Shown: positions 47,857-59,144, counted from the stretch's first letter. The stretch is DNA of 64,000 nt from Marthasterias glacialis (GCA_911728455.2 OU452222.1:8702108-8766107), one strand, 5' to 3'. Notes: generated from the sequence alone by a model not told the origin. Translations and numbers: made by a program.

Positions 47857-49561
47857 GGAAACCTCAGTCGACCTATGAAAAGACTTTTGATCTGATGTGC
47901 CATAATATTACTTATTTATTTATTTAGCTAGTTATTTATTTAGCACTGTACTCTACATTGTAGTCAGAAAGATGGATGATGAAAATGAAGAATACCGCTG
48001 GGCTTTCTCTGAAACACAGTGTGTTTTCTGCGAAACGCATCGTCAGTCTAATAACTATCATCACCCAAACATGGTGTCAAGTCATCTACACACATCTTGT
48101 CACGCACGATAGGCATTTCCTAGAGTCATGTATTCATCAATTTAAATGAAAACACGATGTTTCTTTAATCATAGTGTGGAGTATTACCATACGATACAGT
48201 ATTTCTTAATGGCTAATCTGTCTGACGAGAAAGTGACAAGAGAGAATCGAGATGGGTGAGTATTTCAGCATCTGCTTCAATCTGCGCAACAAAGTGCCAG
48301 TAATGTATCATCTTTAGATAACACGGAGGATCGTCCCGTGTGTAACGGATACCCGGTGTGACTTAACGCAAATGTTTATGTTGTCCTCGTGGTGTCTCCT
48401 TCATCAACACATTAGGCACGATCTGGGGTTGACGACTGTTACAGTGGAGAGCTTTAATGGCCGTTGTCATCATCCGGCTGGAGGAGAATTGTCGCTCTAG
48501 GGTCGACTGAGTTTGAGTCCACTGATTGCTTTACGTCAGGATTGCCTGCACGTATGCTTTGGTAAACAAAGCCCAGGTTTTGGCGCCGCCATACGCTTGT
48601 CAAACTGTCAAGTTGAAGGGGAAACCGGTTGCGCTTATCACTGCACATATCCGGGGCTGGGGGTATTTCTGAAATGTATTTTGACGTCCAATTGCAATAA
48701 GAATTAATGGGAGTCGATAATGGAATGAATACATTTCATTTTTATGTATTGCTTAATGGTTTAGTTCCTTGAAGTACACACAGGGTTAGGATGTCATGAT
48801 CATTAATAGTCAGTGTGACTGTTGTCTTCGTTATCAGTTCTCTGGATGTACCGCCGTGTTTCTGTAGAGGAGTTGAATTTTTGTTGAATAATTTACCTCT
48901 ATTTTTGATTATGTTTTATTTTTGCTACAGTATAGGAGAAGTCCCCCGGAAAATATACATTTGTTTATTCCGGTATTATGTAATAGGAGTGGGTCTCTTG
49001 TCTTAAAACCATACTTCTTGTATTATAGTTGTGCATTGTCCCGAGAGCACCACACTTCTTATTGCAGTAATGTTGTTTATTTGTTATTTCTTTATAAGTT
49101 ATTTATTTGATTTTTTTAGGATGCATGATCGGTTATGATTAATATGAAAGCTGAGGATTTATAAACTTGACAGGTCTACAAGAACCAGATGTCCAGAGAA
49201 ACAATATTTTCATCTGTAATAGTATTCCACTGTGCAAAGAATAGTCCCCAATAGTCGGTTCTTATTTTGATTTGCCAAGTCGAAATAGGCACGTAGGCCA
49301 ATAACGAACGTTCACTGAATCCCCCTACCAAAAAAATAGAATAAAATGTTTTAAAAATAACAAAAATCAATTATCTAAACCATATTTCGGTGTTTAAAAA
49401 AAGTGACAAAATAATTTAATAAAATGAATTTTCACAGATTGGTTGTTGCGTAACCATGAGGGGATGGAGAACCCTGCTGGGAACCCTTGCCCTACTCCCC
49501 CGTCCCCCGTCCCCCCAAATGAGATCGAAGATAAATACTGATTAGCACTGTATAAGATTGA

Positions 49562-49780
49562 AATTTTCATTGCACTCTAAAAACTCCAGGGTTCGAATTT
49601 TTCCGGGTCCCAGGGACCCGACCCATTTCTGGGCCATGCTGACCAGGAAACTGGTTAAATATGGGAATTTTGACTCGAATTTTGCGTCAGTTTGACACAG
49701 TTTCTGGTCATTTTGACACGGATTCCGGGTCATATACTGACCCAGGAATGGGTCACGCCCCCTGTGACCCAGAGTGTAAT
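49562..49780. mobile_element. MITE 'CACTCTAAAA', copy 1
   Basis: It begins CACTCTAAAAACTCC and ends GTGACCCAGAGTG. Inside are repeated (G)ACCCG/GGGTC words and GACACGGATTCCGGGTCATA, shared with 52991-53225. Confidence 0.78.
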
Positions 49781-50511
49781 GGCTGTCTGTGAGTGCTGCG
49801 GTTAGGCAGTGCAAGCTCATCAAGGTAACAGGTTCTTACCCAGACCATTGATTCCGTAATGGGTAAACGTATGATTCATTAAATCAACTAAATGGTAAAG
49901 CATAAAGTCCAAAATTATTTCTTCGTCCCCGCGGTCCCCGCCTGTCTCCCCCTTGCCCATACACCCCATTCAAAATGTCTAGTTTCGCCACTTTGTTGAA
50001 AATTAAGGGATTGAAATATACTCTAAAAGCAAATAATATATCGTACCTTTTTGGGTAGAAAGAACTAGGTTAATTTAACTGTAAAAGAAAGACAATCTTT
50101 TTATTTCAGGAAACATAACACAGTCCGGCAGGTAGGTTTCTTCCATGATACAAGCATGGGATTTGGCACATAGAGTATGTCATGAGAAAGATATTTGGGT
50201 AAGAGGGTCATCGCAGACTTGAATTTGGAAAAATATAGGTAGAGTATACTTTCAAAATGGCTGCCATTACTTGTTATATTCTACCTATACTTTTTTCAAT
50301 GGCCCTTTAGCCAAATTGCTGTCTTACAACACGCTCTGTTACTGTGTGCCAAATGCCATGCTTCCATGCTTGTATCATCAAAAGGTATAATTCCCCCAAA
50401 TATTTCCCATATCTTCCCCACTAAGTCTAATAGTAAACGAAGTAATATCTTCCAGTTTGAGGAAACGTGACAATATTGAACCCTGCGTGTCTTTTCTCCC
50501 TTTATCAACAG

Positions 50512-50661
50512 GCGATCGATCTCTGGTTTGATGCGTGCCTGTCCTTCGTGATTGGTAGTCTCTTCGAGTACGCCATTGTACATTATTTATGGACAAGGGA
50601 CAGGGCAGAGAAACATATACGGTGGGCTGCATCAAGGGATTCCTTTAAGTCACCTTCACTG
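50512..50661 (+). CDS. Receptor exon 6 (150 nt): M3 and start of cytoplasmic loop
   Basis: The acceptor is CCTTTATCAACAG and the donor GTAATT, phase 0 at both ends, 50 codons. It begins AIDLWFDACLSF and continues FVIGSLFEYAIVHYL, the M3 helix with the typical ExA(I/V)V ending, followed by a basic stretch (TRDRAEKHIRW) that enters the cytoplasmic loop. The 150-nt size equals the corresponding GlyR exon as I recall it. At the M3 site where ivermectin-sensitive channels have Gly (WTGVC in GluCl) this protein has Asp (WFDAC). Confidence 0.95.
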
Positions 50662-50969
50662 GTAATTATTATTGCTCGTGGTTCTTTACAAACATTCAAC
50701 CCAGAATCGTCAAAAAGGTTTTGAAATTTTGCAATCCCCTTTCGGTTATTTGTGACTTGTTTATTTCATGTCGCATATCATCATGGAAAACTTATTTGCC
50801 CTCTTCCCAACGGGACCATAATTGCAACAACTTGTTTGGGGGCTTAGCATCTCTGTTGTGAATGTAGGGGGGTCTGAAACAGAATGTGCCAAATCTGCAT
50901 CTATTCCATGGTCGAGCACTAAACACTGCTAATCCAGTCTCACAAACAGTAGTATCTTCTCCAAACATC

Positions 50970-51313
50970 ATGCCACGTTTATCCGATCACGAGAAGGTCC
51001 GTACTATCCTGTTGGTAAGTGATGACGTTTTGGAGCCGGAAGTGCAATGTAAACGTATGGTATTATACATGTACATTGCCATTCATTACACTGCACTTCC
51101 GGCTCCAAAACGTCGTCTCTTACCAGCGGGATAGGGCAGGTTGAAGCTGGTGTTCCCCAGAAGCAAGTTACAGCATTAGTTGGAGTGAGCCCTAGTACCA
51201 TCTCCAAACTGAAGGCCAATTTGGTGAAACATGTGATGTCATAGACAGACCATGAAGTGAGTGTCCCAAGAAGACAACACCCTATCCTTACAGAGGATGT
51301 TAAGTGAAGTCTA
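50970..51313 (+). pseudogene. Tc1/mariner-like transposase N-terminus, interrupted by a hairpin element
   Basis: ATG at 50970 opens MPRLSDHEKVRTILL. The frame is then broken by a 111-bp inverted repeat (51014-51124). It resumes at 51125 as GIGQVEAGVPQKQVTALVGV and SPSTISKLKANLVKH, the helix-turn-helix of Tc1-type transposases, then a stop and TDHEVSVPRRQHPILTEDV, matching the TDR.RSGRPR.T linker. The DDE catalytic domain is absent, so the copy is dead. Confidence 0.85.
51014..51124. mobile_element. 111-bp foldback element inside the Tc1-like fragment
   Basis: GGTAAGTGATGACG with TTTTGGAGCCGGAAGTGCA at the left and TGCACTTCCGGCTCCAAAA with CGTCGTCTCTTACC at the right form an inverted repeat of about 37 bases with four mismatches. 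The loop contains TACATGTACA. Confidence 0.88.
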
Positions 51314-52570
51314 AAATTGACAGTACATCTTGTTGATTCTTTTTCACTGACAGAGAGATGGTTGTTCCTGGCAAAAATGGTAAATTTTGCAGATTCTGTT
51401 TGAGACCTCCCCCCCCCCCCCCGGTATTCACAACAAAGTTGTTGAGCAAATGTGGTCTTGATGTAGAAGGGAAGGAATAAGATATTCAATAATATACGAC
51501 ATGTTATAAACAAGTCACTTCGAAGTATAGGTGACTGAGAAACAATTCCAACCTTTTTGACAATTGTGGATTGTTAAAACATAAAACTCTTTGATGCAAG
51601 AAGTTATTTTAAAACCAATAATTGCATTGAACAACCACACATTAATAAGGCGACTTACGGTACGAAATACTATGACAAAAATACTGATAACACTTAAATA
51701 ATGATATTGTCATGCCATATTATAAAGACAATATCAAACTGAATTGAATCTTTCAAATACTTTTGAGATATTATATTCTAGGATTTTGTGCACATTTATT
51801 ACCTACATTTTGTAAGTTTATGTTAATTCTATAACTTTTTGGGAGGTGACTATGGGCTATTAAAACTGTTTACCTCAAACTGCAAGGATGTTGGTTTGAC
51901 CTTGAGCCGATGATCGCCGATCTTTATAGCTTCGGAATACAAGCTGGGCGATAAAAACAAGAACAATACACAAACAGTGTAAACCAAAACGGACATAAAG
52001 TAGTGTTGTTTAATTTTGATGAAGCAATATTTAAAAACTGAAAGGGTACAGTGCCCTCGAAGTAACCTTTTGTAATCCAAATTAAGAAAGACATTTGGTG
52101 GGATTTGTTTGACGAGAGCTGGGGACTAGAGCAAATTGATTGAAAATACAGAAAACAGTGAACAGAAGTTAATCCACATGGCATACACCGCAGACAGTAA
52201 CATTTACAATATTTCATTCTAAATATAATGACATAAACTTTAGGAGGCAATTCCAGCTGAAGGGATCAGAAAACCAGGAGAGAAAATGTCTTTTTGAACC
52301 TGAGATCCGGGTGAAATATGAAACGCTGGTTATACTTGAATGTTGTTCTCGTGGAGTGATATTGATATGATAATCGAAAGAACATAAATTACGATGTACG
52401 TTGTAGTCTATAGACAGTTCGTTCACATGAAAGATGAGAAAGAAAGAAATTATCTAACACCTGCTCACTACATGGAAAGAGATTATTGGGGGGACGTAGT
52501 TAAAAGGGGCACAGGGAAGGGGCATGGGAAGAGGGCTGCTCTATACTATACAAATAATGAAAGTTTATGA

Positions 52571-52689
52571 GTGCAATGGTAAGAATATTTTCATGAGTTG
52601 AAAGATGGAATGTTCCATTTAACGAGGCGAAGCCGAGTTGAATGGAACATTCCATCTTTCAACGAATGAAAATATTCTTACTATTGCAC
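52571..52689. mobile_element. Foldback (hairpin) element, ~49-bp arms
   Basis: GTGCAATGGTAAGAATATTT with the following TTGAAAGATGGAATGTTCCATT is mirrored by AATGGAACATTCCATCTTTC and AAATATTCTTACTATTGCAC. The centre is ACGAGGCGAAGCCGAG. Confidence 0.9.
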
Positions 52690-52717
52690 GACTGAAAAAC
52701 ATTCCTTATTTGTTTCA

Positions 52718-52990
52718 TATAACATCCAAGTAGATCTTTGTCATTTGATTGGAGGATAACACTATAAAGTATAATAAGCTTCAGTCATTTTTAATCGAAT
52801 TTTAAGTCACTTTCGTCAATGGAGGGCGGGCGAGCGTGCAATGGAACAAATCGGATGGAACGAAAAATGCACGGTGAATGGAACGAAAATGCACGGTGAA
52901 TGACGTAGCGTGCAGTGGTACGTTTATTTGCTATCACGTGACCGACCATCCTCCAATCAAATGACACGGATCTGCTTGGGTGTTATATAA
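52718..52990. mobile_element. Second foldback element, ~40-bp arms
   Basis: ATAACATCCAAGTAGATC and TCATTTGATTGGAGGAT at the left pair with ATCCTCCAATCAAATGA and GGATCTGCTTGGGTGTTAT at the right. The interior repeats GGAACGAAAA(A)TGCACGGTGAATG. Confidence 0.85.
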
Positions 52991-53225
52991 AACACTCTAA
53001 AATCTCCCTGGTCAGAAATGACCCGGATTCCGGGTCAAATTTCTGGCTCAGGCTGACCCGGAAAAGGGTTAAAAATGGGATTTCAACCCGGATTTTGTTT
53101 CAGTTTGTCTCATTTCTGAGTAGTTTTGACATGGATTCCGGGTCATACTGACCCGAATGGGTCAGCCCCCCCCCCCCCCGGACCCGGAATTCGGGTCAAT
53201 TTTGACCGGTGTTTCTCTAGAGTGT
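52991..53225. mobile_element. MITE 'CACTCTAAAA', copy 2
   Basis: CACTCTAAAATCTCCCTGGTC at the left and its inverted form ending TTCTCTAGAGTG at the right enclose GGATTCCGGGTCATACTGACC and a C-run (53166-53179). It is homologous to 49562-49780 and abuts the foldback element before it. Confidence 0.85.
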
Positions 53226-53300
53226 AGTTAGAAGCATACAAAAACATCAAAAGTAGCTCCATCTAGTGAAGGGGTACTGCTGACAGGGGAAAGTCAGAAT

Positions 53301-53444
53301 GGGAGACTTTGGGACGACAGGTGGCAGCAGACTTACCAGGTACACTTTGTCATTGTTTACGTATAGTTAAGAGCATGTGCACATTTCCGAGAGCAATGGA
53401 TATACCTGGTAAGTCTGCTGCCACCTAGCGTCCTCAAAAGTCTT
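53301..53444. mobile_element. Foldback element, ~42-bp arms
   Basis: GGGAGACTTTGGGACGACAG and GTGGCAGCAGACTTACCAGG pair with CCTGGTAAGTCTGCTGCCAC and GCGTCCTCAAAAGTCTTC. A related half-copy (GGGAGACTTTTGAG...GGCAGCAGAC) lies at 45113-45150, just after the M1-M2 exon. Confidence 0.85.
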
Positions 53445-53449
53445 CTGCA

Positions 53450-54750
53450 GTTAGAGGGGCACTGAAAGGAATATTACACTGTCATGAAGAAATATTAGTA
53501 GCTCACTACTGTTTTATTACCAATTATCGCCACAAGAGCTCAATCGAGAGAGGGTGATAAACGAGAGAAGTCAAGTCAGAGAGGCACTTAAGGGACACAC
53601 TAGCCTGTCATAACAAACTTAAGATGAACTGATAATACACTATAGGTACTACATTTTCAATTACTGAGTGTTAAGGGGCAGAATTAGAGGGGACACACCG
53701 CCACAAAGTATACCAAAAATGGACTCGTCAGGGGAGAGAAAACTATTTAAAAAAAAGCATGATGCGAAGAGTTGAAGGAACACTGTAAAGGGTCCCACCC
53801 ACATTACACTGAGATGGAAACATTGTTAAAAGAGGACTACTAATGGTGGGGGGAGGGGTAGACTGACGATAGAATTAGGTTCAGTAAATTGCAAAGAGGG
53901 GAAGACTTTGGTATTATTGAGTCGCACTGTAAGAATGGGGACCTGAAGAGAAACAATGCAGGCCAAAGGGGGGGGGGGTGGTGGTGGGCATTGAAAATGG
54001 TGGCACGTGGGGCTAACGGAAACGACTCCATGGGGACGTCGCGGTACTCTGTCAAAAAGAGGGACACCTCTTGTATTTCCAGAATACTCGTGGGGTTCAC
54101 CGCCAAAAGGGGTGCACTGCCAACAAGGAAAGACTTCAGAGGTCGATGCAAAAATTAAAAGGGGGAACAATAAGGGCACTGTGTATGTTATTAAAAAGAC
54201 GAAAAGCTTCAAGATATGTTCCAGCATTCAAATTGCTTGGAATGAATGAGCAAACCTATTTTTTACGCATAAAAATGCCGTTCAGACTCGTTGGCTATTA
54301 TTTTCGTCAATCCACCTTTTTCTCTTTAATGGAAAGACCTAAAAAAAATACAACTGGACAAGGTAATTTTCTAAGTAGGACTTCACCTTCAGGAACCCTA
54401 TCCAGAAACAGGATCAAATTCGAAACCATCTTCCGTCTCCATCCGTTGACCACGTGTTAATATTAACCGCGAAAAGCGAGTGCATGGAGATCGTAACTCT
54501 AGCAGGATAGGCCTCTGGTATCCTAAGTCCACGTTCTCAGTTTCATCAGCCTATTTGCTAATGGAGAGTCACTTTATACCGAGTTAATGGATAAAGTTAA
54601 ACCTGTGCCAATGGAACGGAATGCTATACCTGCCAATAATGCGGCCAGCTGAATGAACTGGTACAAAGATGAGAGACATTGTCAAACCGGGTCTTGTTTT
54701 ATGTTTATACTCTGTGCCTCTGGATGTTGCTCTATAACTGTACTTTATTA
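53450..54750. other. Intronic purine-rich sequence, nothing recognised
   Basis: It has a G-run at about 53970-53979 and long AG-rich stretches. Open frames on both strands reflect composition, with no domain recognised. Confidence 0.5.
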
Positions 54751-54759
54751 TTATTTATT

Positions 54760-55200
54760 GCCGTTTATTACGGATTAACCAACCTTTATTACGGATTCAC
54801 AATCCCGTTACAGATTCACACAGTCCGTTATTACGGATTCACGTCCTTTAGTACGGATTCTGGTTCTTTATTACAGGTTCTGAATCCGTTATTACGGATT
54901 CACAGTCCGTTATTACGGATTCACAATCCTTTATAACGGATTCACCGTCCGTTATTACGGATTCACCGTCCGTTATTACGGATTCACAATCCTTTATTAC
55001 GGATTCACCGTCCGTTATTACGGATTCACGATTCTTTATTACGGAGTCACAGTCCTTTATCACGGATTTACAATCCATTTTTACGGATTTACAATCCGTC
55101 ATTACGAATTTTCTCCGTCCGTTATTACGTATTTGCAGTCCGACTGTGGAATCAAAATACGCTATTACGGATTAACAATTCGTTATTACCGATTCACAAA
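54760..55200. repeat. 21-bp tandem array 'CGTTATTACGGATTCACAGTC'
   Basis: About 20 copies of a 21-bp unit with core TTATTACGGATTCAC. Because the period is seven codons the minus strand stays open (VITDGES/VIKDCES heptads, 55102-54848), an artefact of unit length unless transcription is shown. Confidence 0.93.
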
Positions 55201-55254
55201 AATGGTCCTATTTGCAGATTGTAAATCCGTAGTAATAGATTGTAAATCTGTAAC

Positions 55255-55503
55255 AACGAACGGATAAAGCACTGAACTCAAGATCTGGTGTTTCTGATCA
55301 GCAGAGTGTGGTTTCGAGCGTTTACTGGCGTGCTGCAGATTGGGCCACATCACCTTGGAAATCATTATGGTGCTATGTAAATAACGGTCTTATAATTCGA
55401 ACATAGCTCCACAAACTTTGTAGTAAAAAAAAGTAATGGGAGCTTCGAAGCGCCCTTGGGTGTGATAAAGCGCTATATAAGAACTGCGTATTATTATATT
55501 ATT
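55255..55503 (+). mobile_element. SINE remnant inside the 21-bp array
   Basis: It contains AGTGTGGTTTCGAGC (B-box like), a tRNA-unrelated body and AAGCGCTATATAAGAACTGCG with a TTATTATA tail, the usual 3' end of many deuterostome SINEs. Single array units (GTAAATCCGTAATAACGGATT) lie on both sides. Confidence 0.65.
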
Positions 55504-55834
55504 GATACTAGTTGTAAATCCGTAATAACGGATTTGAATTTTGTTTGTTCTTGGCGTTAAAGGCTCTTCGTATATTATTGATCTTTTTCAAGCATTCGTT
55601 CCCTAGCATTTTTGTCGTGAAATGGCCGTGCACATGGTGGCCCCTTGCCTTATGGCAACGCACACCCTGTAGAAACGTGTCCGTAGCATGTTTTATTAAT
55701 GTCACAGGAGCACCTCTTTGCATGCACTGCAGGCCATTTCCAGGGCAAGTTTCGCGCCTTAAAAGTAAACTGTTACTTCAGTGCATTATCGGGTAATTTT
55801 ATCTTGTGATATCTCTTCGTTTTTTTTTCTTCAG

Positions 55835-56197
55835 TACGACAAACATAAGTCACAGAACAACTGCAACTCTTACAACAGCAGCAAAGACCCGTCTTCCAGA
55901 GATTACACCGACCAAGACACAGACTCACAAACTAACAGTCGCTTCGGCAGTAGATACAACTACCACACCAATTACAGAACAGTCCGAAAGAATTCGTACA
56001 GCAGCCATGACGGTGACGGTGATATGGAGTTGGGGTACAGTAAACTTCAACAGGAGGGTCTAGCGGATAGGAAACGATCCAAGCTCTTTGCGTTGCGAAT
56101 TGACAGGCTGTCGCGAGTATTATTTCCCTTGGCTTTTATCACCTTCGTTGTTACATATTGGGTGTGTTATTACAGAATATATGTTGCTGATATTTAG
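55835..56197 (+). CDS. Receptor exon 7 (363 nt): cytoplasmic loop, M4 and stop
   Basis: The exon opens after a long pyrimidine tract ending TTCTTCAG. It encodes 120 residues: an Asn/Ser/Asp/Tyr-rich segment (NNCNSYNSSKDPSSRDY...), RKNSYSS (a possible basophilic kinase site), a basic patch DRKRSK, then IDRLSRVLFPLAFITF and VVTYWVCYY, which is M4, and a seven-residue tail RIYVADI before TAG. The phrase DRLSRVLFPLAF is the standard start of M4 in this family. The whole M3-M4 loop is only about 110 residues, short for the family. No close AATAAA was seen; the first obvious one downstream is near 58725. Confidence 0.95.
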   Translation, partial: YDKHKSQNNCNSYNSSKDPSSRDYTDQDTDSQTNSRFGSRYNYHTNYRTVRKNSYSSHDGDGDMELGYSKLQQEGLADRKRSKLFALRIDRLSRVLFPLAFITFVVTYWVCYYRIYVADI

Positions 56198-58740
56198 ATG
56201 AGGATTGTTTGTGTTTCAGGGCCTTCCCTGCTATTGAATTTGTCGAACTCTTGTGTGTACTGAATGTGGCGGTGTCCAAATTGAAGGCATTTGGCTTCAG
56301 TCGTAACTTTGACGTTGCTGATGAGAAATAGGACTGGCGCAATACTATAGTATCAATTTTGATAGAACCTTGCAGCCATCTTTGTTGCCTGGTTCCCTGC
56401 ATACAACATTGGTCCGAGTCATAAACAATGACAGGCAATTTCTCTTTTCAATCTCGGCTTCATCACCAGGTGTGCGTTTTGACGGCCCCAACCAAAAATT
56501 GTTTTAGCTGTGGCGTTGCGGTTACTGCTCATACCCACCTCTGTAGTTATGGGAAGCTATATGACTGAATTGCAGTGCTGGTTAAATCCTCTATGGTTTT
56601 GTGTCCATTAGTTTCACATTGATTCTTTTTAATATGATTATTTAGTTATTTGTCTCCTGCCAAAACGGCATGTATCTTTTTTTTCTTATATTGAAATTTC
56701 TTAATTAAGAATTAATTTGTCAGTAATTTTTGTGCAGAAAAATATTTTTCTAAATACAGTATTTACAATTTTGATGCTCTGACATTTCAGTCGTTTACGT
56801 AATTTTCTTACATAGATACACGTGCAAATTTGGTCGACTCGTCATTTTGACTTGGTTGAACTCTTAGTGAAAGTTCTTTTACTTTGAGTACGTTTTGAGT
56901 CTTAAATTCTTTAACCCCTCATTTTGTGTATATGCCTATATATTGCTTTAAGTATTACTTAAAACCCACCAAACGTTTCCCTTCTCATTTCAATCCGGAC
57001 CTTTTATATAAATACAAAAACGGTATATTTAGCATTGCTTCATACAGCTCAGCAACAGCTTATTTTCCAAATCACATACAAACTGTAAAGTGCAAGCAGT
57101 GGGAAAAATGCAAACTTAAACTACAGTTTTCATTGGCAAGCAGTGCCCCCACTAAAAGAAAAACAAGGGGCACCCCTTTGGTGGGTTTTCGCAAACCTGG
57201 TCTGTGTTTCATACATCATCAGCCGACTCCGGCTGAACTGCTCATTTTGTTGTCTGATGCCCCATTTCGAAGTTACAGTTTTACAATGGCCGACACTGAG
57301 CAAACCGGAACCGGAGATGAAATCGACACCAGAATTTGGAAAAAAGGTCAATGATCTGTCTTGAAATTGAGCGGTAAGGCCCTTTGGCACCACGTGACAT
57401 TGACGGTGAATGACGTTGACGCAATCAACACGCATCCTACTAGACGACAGTTTAAACCTCTTAACAGGTCAGGAAAAGAACCGTGCTGCTTTTACATCAA
57501 ACAAAAGATGTCGAAGTGATTGTTCATGCAGCCTTCAGAGTTGTGGGTTTGAACTGCACAATTTGGTTTAGTTAGTCTGTGCAAATTTGTTGTTTTTTAT
57601 ATGGCGTCTTGCAAAGAAGCAAAAGGAGATAATGGTTTGTAAAACAAAACTATAGAACCACTAACGGTATGTATATAGTCACATGTCTTTTAGAATTAGC
57701 CTACTGCATGTATTATAAGCTTGCGAATATGAGTTATGATAGCTTTGTCAAGATTTTGTTCAAGTTGCATGGAAAGCTCTTCGCCGGAAGAATTTTTGTT
57801 AAATGTTTTCTTGAACGATTTTTGACAGATGATGATGTTTCAAAAACGAAAATACACAAGAACTTTCACATTTTATGTCACGGACAATGCACAAAGTACA
57901 CCATGTAACATGCACAAATTGTTTGTAGGCCTACATGGCTGATGGACGTGAGATAAAGTCGGGATCCCGACAATAATTTTCCGCCACACTTATCAGTGGC
58001 GGATTTTTCTCGTGCAATACCTGAAATGAAAGCTTGTAATTTCCTTGAATATATAAATTCAATGCTAAATTTGTGGGTCAACTTTGCCAAAAATGGGATC
58101 TAGCACCTAAAGTATAAATTGCTGGTGCCGAAAGCGTTTTTTTTTTCTTTTCTTTTTTCTTTTTTTTTTTATTTCTCGCGAAGTAGAAACTGTTAGCAGG
58201 TAATCTTATCCACTCCTCAAACTCTCTGAAAAGACTGACAGACAAACATCGGACGGGACAGTGAACAGACTGCCATAACCCAATGGGAAATCACTGAGAT
58301 TCTTCTAAGATAATTTCATTTTGCATTTTTCTCTGCTGGGGGGAAAAAATCAAAAGATGCGGTTTATTTTGTAAGAATGTTTGTAAGAATGTGATGCAAA
58401 CGAATCCTCCCTTAACTGATCTATTGATCCTTAAATTGATCTATGAGTGTATTTGTATATTGTACATTCACCATTTCAAGTGGAATTAATTCACATTGTT
58501 GTAGACCTGTAGCTACATTGCCAAATTTATTCAGCGTCGTTCAAAGTAAGTAGAGGGATGTCAAAAGTCTTGGGCATCACATTGTAATGGACTGCACATG
58601 TAACGTAGGCTTACGGTTACAGAAAACGTTCCAACTCTTTTTAAATAAGAATTTGCTCCCGTTAATTATTCTCTTCTACTAACTAAATCATTTTATCCTA
58701 ATGGATCCCAGGGCGGGGGAAAACCCAGAATAAAAAAAAA
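56198..58740. other. Receptor 3' UTR and downstream sequence
   Basis: It follows the stop codon. The poly(A) site could not be placed; AATAAA is first clear near 58725 (GAATAAAAAAAAA). A 142-codon frame at 56926-57354 (+) is open but unrecognised. T-rich runs lie at 58138-58170. Confidence 0.5.
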
Positions 58741-58744
58741 TTGA

Positions 58745-59140
58745 TGGGGAGATTACGGAAGCCTAAAGTGACCATCATCGTTTCCCTGTTTCTCAGAAGG
58801 ACCTTAAATGTACCGTTACGATTTGTTCTTACTATGGAAAGACCCACGACTATTATTATGTCAACCTGATAACGGAAGCTAACGTGACTATCCACATTCC
58901 CATGTTACTGAGCTAAATCATCGTATAAAGACAAAACTTAGATTACTGAGACGTCTCTCCGAGTTCTCAAGTCGTGAAAAGACGTTGTCCGATTGTTGTA
59001 CCTGGTATCCACAATCCAATGTCACGGAAACCAGATACACAAAATGAGAAAGACGTCTTTTCCTGGAACTCGGAAAGTCATCTTGATATCATCTACGTAC
59101 CATCTGGAAACTCGAATGGCCACTAAGCTTCCGTAGGGGA
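58745..59140. mobile_element. Possible TIR element 'TACGGAAGC'
   Basis: ATTACGGAAGCCTAAAGTGACC on the left is mirrored imperfectly by GGCCACTAAGCTTCCGTAG on the right. Further in, AGACGTCTCTCCGAGTTCTC pairs with CTGGAACTCGGAAAGTC-type text. An internal copy of the end motif (AACGGAAGCTAACGTGACTA) lies at about 58873. Confidence 0.5.
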
Positions 59141-59144
59141 TTGA

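Larger units (their letters stand above)
20754..56197 (+). other. Gene span: Cys-loop ligand-gated chloride channel subunit (GlyR/GluCl-like), seven coding exons seen, 5' end missing
   Basis: Seven exons, each bounded by AG and GT, join in one frame to give 424 residues and a stop. Order (numbering from the first visible complete codon): beta-strand region 1-22, loop D and loop A 23-97, Cys-loop C105 to C119, loop B near 124-126, loop C between C165 and C180, M1 about 193-214, M2 about 222-240, M3 about 257-280, cytoplasmic loop 281-392, M4 about 398-417, short extracellular tail. The family forms pentameric plasma-membrane channels opened by a neurotransmitter. Intron sizes are about 4.0, 13.0, 2.3, 4.2, 5.5 and 5.2 kb. 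Exon sizes of 68, 83 and 150 nt match what I recall for vertebrate glycine-receptor genes. No signal peptide or first exons were found, so the entry is 5'-partial. Orthology to GlyR, GluCl or an orphan class cannot be settled by eye. Confidence 0.95.

Noticed and set aside
51004..51513. 169-codon open frame on the minus strand.
   Set aside because: It runs antisense through the Tc1-like fragment and its hairpin insertion; no domain of its own.
54848..55102. Heptad-repeat protein on the minus strand.
   Set aside because: The frame is open only because the tandem unit is 21 bp; no start context or supporting sequence outside the array.
56926..57354. 142-codon plus-strand frame downstream of the receptor.
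   Set aside because: No recognisable domain, no clear promoter or splice context; could be chance in the 3' flank.
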